From positions 1 through 64,000 of the forward strand of contig DAIPJH010000006.1 in NCBI GenBank assembly GCA_036770365.1: a DNA stretch of 64,000 bases. Reading direction: 5' to 3'. Position 1 is the stretch's first letter. Each line of letters starts with the position of its first letter. Under the pieces are notes generated by a model that was not told the origin of the DNA, ran no database searches, and saw only the letters and a list, made by a program, of their open reading frames with translations. Origin of the DNA: DAIPJH01 sp036770365. GTDB taxonomy: Bacteria > Pseudomonadota > Alphaproteobacteria > Rickettsiales > UBA998. The position numbers and the translations under genes were made by a program. Positions 62,329-64,000 of the stretch are shown here, piece by piece.

Positions 62329-63480
62329 TTACATTAGCTCCTTCGCGTTGGTACGCTGAGTTTGTCGTGACGGTGGCTGTGTAATCGACACCGCCATCTT
62401 ATCCCCCATACGTCCTAGTTTTCCTTTGCTGATGCCGACCTCACCACAACGTAACGTGATCTCCGCATTCGCAGAACAATCAAGCAGCAATGTTGTTCCA
62501 ACCTTAAACGCAAGCACATCACGCATAGGGACAATCTTTTCATCCAGCACGGCTTCAATATCAATATATGTTTGGCGAATTTCATTCCCCAAATGTTTTT
62601 CCCACACTGCATCTTGCCCAAAATTCTCACCCATAAAGATCTGAGTCAACAAATCACGAATAGGTTCTAGCGTAGCATGCGGGATCAAAATCTCGATATT
62701 ACCACCGCGCTCTTCCATATCCACCCTGAGACGTACCAATAACGCCGCATTGTTTGGGCGAGTAATCGTAGCAAAGCGAGGATTATTTTCCAAACGCTCA
62801 TGTTGGAAGGTCACGGGTGACAATGGGTCAAACGCCACGCTCATCTCATGCAACACCACATCCACCAAACGCTTCACAATATCTTGTTCGATCGTGGTAT
62901 AGGGACGCCCTTCGACACGAATTGGGCGGTTATAACGACGCCCACCAAGCAACACATCCACCACAGAATAGATCAGGGAGCTATCTACCGTGATAAGCCC
63001 AAAATTCTCCCACTCTACGGCACGAAACACCACCAACAATGCAGGCAAAGGAATCGAATTTAAATAACTCTCAAAACGCATAGAGGTCATCGAGTCAATG
63101 CTCACATCGACGTTATCTGAGGTAAAGCCACGCAATGAGGACGATAGATCACGTACCAAACGATCAAACACGACCTCCAACATAGGAAGCTTTTCATAGG
63201 CCATATGGGATTTACCCAAAATAGCCTCAAGCCCCGAATCACTTTCCTTCGTTTCTGGCCCAGAATCAAATCCAAGCAATAAGTCAATCTCATCTTGATT
63301 TAATACACGTGCGGGTTCAACGCTCACGCCTTCGGCGGGTTCTTCGGCAGCGGTCTCCCACTGCGCCATCATCGCACGCTCTTCCTCAGACATCTCCTCT
63401 TGATCAGCATTTGGCTCATCGCCAATCATTGCTGCCCATTCGGATGCTGCGTCATCACCATTTTTTTGTTCATCTGCCAT
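62329..63480 (-). CDS. fliM: Flagellar motor switch protein FliM
   Basis: A component of the C-ring that binds CheY-P and sets rotation direction. The 383-aa protein has an acidic N-terminal region (unusually long, about 60 residues), then LNQDEIDLLLGFD, the core with EKLPMLEVVFDRLVRDLSSSLRGFTSDNVDVSI, DSSLIYSVVDVLLGGRR and RPYTTIEQDIVKRLVD, and a C-terminal SpoA-type domain (VGTTLLLDCSANAEITLRCG). The usual CheY-binding N-terminal sequence is not obvious in the acidic start. It is downstream of fliL. Confidence 0.94.
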   Translation of the reverse strand: MADEQKNGDDAASEWAAMIGDEPNADQEEMSEEERAMMAQWETAAEEPAEGVSVEPARVLNQDEIDLLLGFDSGPETKESDSGLEAILGKSHMAYEKLPMLEVVFDRLVRDLSSSLRGFTSDNVDVSIDSMTSMRFESYLNSIPLPALLVVFRAVEWENFGLITVDSSLIYSVVDVLLGGRRYNRPIRVEGRPYTTIEQDIVKRLVDVVLHEMSVAFDPLSPVTFQHERLENNPRFATITRPNNAALLVRLRVDMEERGGNIEILIPHATLEPIRDLLTQIFMGENFGQDAVWEKHLGNEIRQTYIDIEAVLDEKIVPMRDVLAFKVGTTLLLDCSANAEITLRCGEVGISKGKLGRMGDKMAVSITQPPSRQTQRTNAKELM

Positions 63481-63582
63481 GCAGCCAACTATCCCTTACG
63501 TTCTATCCATTGTTTTTCAAGAATCGCGCCAACATAAAAGAACTCTCGAGAAACGGACGTCTAGCATCCATACTCTGCTATT

Positions 63583-64000
63583 TTATTGAACAACGATCTC
63601 TTTAAACAGCACATCATTGACCTGCTCTGGCTCAATCGCCTTGTTGATACGCATCATCAACTCTTCACGCAAACGATTGATACCCGCAGAGCCAGCAAGG
63701 TCACTGGTACGCAATTCCCGCAAATAAGTGTTAAAGCTATCCACAATACGTGGTTTCATTGCTTCCACACGTTTTGCCGCTTCTTCTGAGGGTAGATCAA
63801 GAGTCACCGTTGCTTTTAAGAAGCTTGTCCCGCGTCCTGTACCTGTATTGAGGTTGACCAAAAATTCAGGTAAATCCACAAACACGGGATCACCTGGTTT
63901 CCCTGCCTTTTTCTCACCATGTTCACCCTCAGCAGCTTTTTCGCCATGTTCGCCTTCTGCCGCAGCAGCTTCATGTTCACCTTCAGCAGGCGCGGTCTCT
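63583..64000 (-). CDS. fliL: FliL, partial (right edge)
   Basis: C-terminal about 139 residues of the flagellar basal body-associated protein that supports the stators. The periplasmic domain shows VFVDLPEFLVNLN, SFLKATVTLDLPSE, and LREELMMRINKAIEPEQVNDVLFKEIVVQ. The visible upstream part is a low-complexity linker of EGEH and GEK repeats; the membrane helix must lie beyond the window. The gene extends past 64000. Confidence 0.9.
   Translation of the reverse strand, partial: ETAPAEGEHEAAAAEGEHGEKAAEGEHGEKKAGKPGDPVFVDLPEFLVNLNTGTGRGTSFLKATVTLDLPSEEAAKRVEAMKPRIVDSFNTYLRELRTSDLAGSAGINRLREELMMRINKAIEPEQVNDVLFKEIVVQ

Noticed and set aside
1..64000. CRISPR array, IS element or integrase
   Set aside because: I saw no regularly spaced repeats, transposase or recombinase motifs in any gene here.

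Overview
The window looks like chromosomal DNA of a flagellated, moderately low-GC alphaproteobacterium. Support: a long IleS of the eukaryote-like type seen in Rickettsiales, a DUF2793 phage/GTA-type tail gene, an SdhE-Mfd gene order, a PhaR regulator next to a PHA synthase, and a fliL-fliM-(DUF6468-like)-MotE-like flagellar block. The species is not identifiable by eye. No rRNA, tRNA, transposase, integrase or CRISPR array was found.

Layout. 0-3 kb: tail-end phage/GTA-type genes on the minus strand (coiled-coil fragment, SGNH/SASA esterase, DUF2793). 3-9.6 kb: pheA, an unknown gene, a class II DAHP synthase, a secreted Cys-containing protein, two tandem paralogous unknowns, gpsA. 9.6-20.6 kb: ileS coupled to gpsA, an unknown membrane protein, metC-like lyase, a membrane protein, an orphan ModA-like periplasmic protein and PBP1A. 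20.6-25.4 kb: rpsB-tsf with a promoter, long leader and terminators, a small gene, a possible small RNA, an anchored protein, an ICMT-like methyltransferase. 25.4-30.5 kb: ahcY behind a structured leader with a possible leader peptide, an alpha/beta hydrolase, folB-folK, an EamA transporter, an unknown. 30.5-34.1 kb: a 772-aa flagellin with a sigma-28-like promoter and an unknown. 34.4-36.7 kb: phaR divergent from a small PhaE/PhaR-subunit-like gene overlapping a class III-like phaC. 36.7-42.2 kb: an unusual SF2 helicase with a repeated C-terminus, a K+ channel-like protein and a pseudo-histidine kinase. 42.2-47.4 kb: ugd, galU, rpmG, yajC, a PAS/degenerate-GGDEF protein, sdhE, and a hicAB module bracketed by copies of the sdhE 3' end. 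47.4-52.2 kb: mfd and a strongly AT-rich foreign gene whose N-terminus resembles proteasome/HslV Ntn hydrolases. 52.2-59.1 kb: two Slt-type lytic transglycosylases, an orphan NlpC/P60 gene, a CBS protein and a NAD(P)HX repair enzyme. 59.1-64 kb: a Wzt-like ABC ATPase and the flagellar block, with a 100-N assembly gap inside an 84-bp coding tandem repeat.

How the genes fit together: aromatic amino acid synthesis (DAHP synthase, PheA), the methyl cycle (AhcY, MetC), folate synthesis (FolB, FolK), UDP-glucuronate supply for surface polysaccharide (GalU, Ugd, Wzt-like ATPase), wall synthesis and remodelling (PBP1A, two Slt proteins), carbon storage (PhaR, PhaC) and motility (flagellin, FliL, FliM, MotE-like). 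The most unusual points are the solitary Ntn-hydrolase-like gene at 51.05-52.19 kb, the hicAB insertion with duplicated sdhE end, the three-repeat helicase, and the ahcY leader. All family assignments are by reading motifs; no database search was run.
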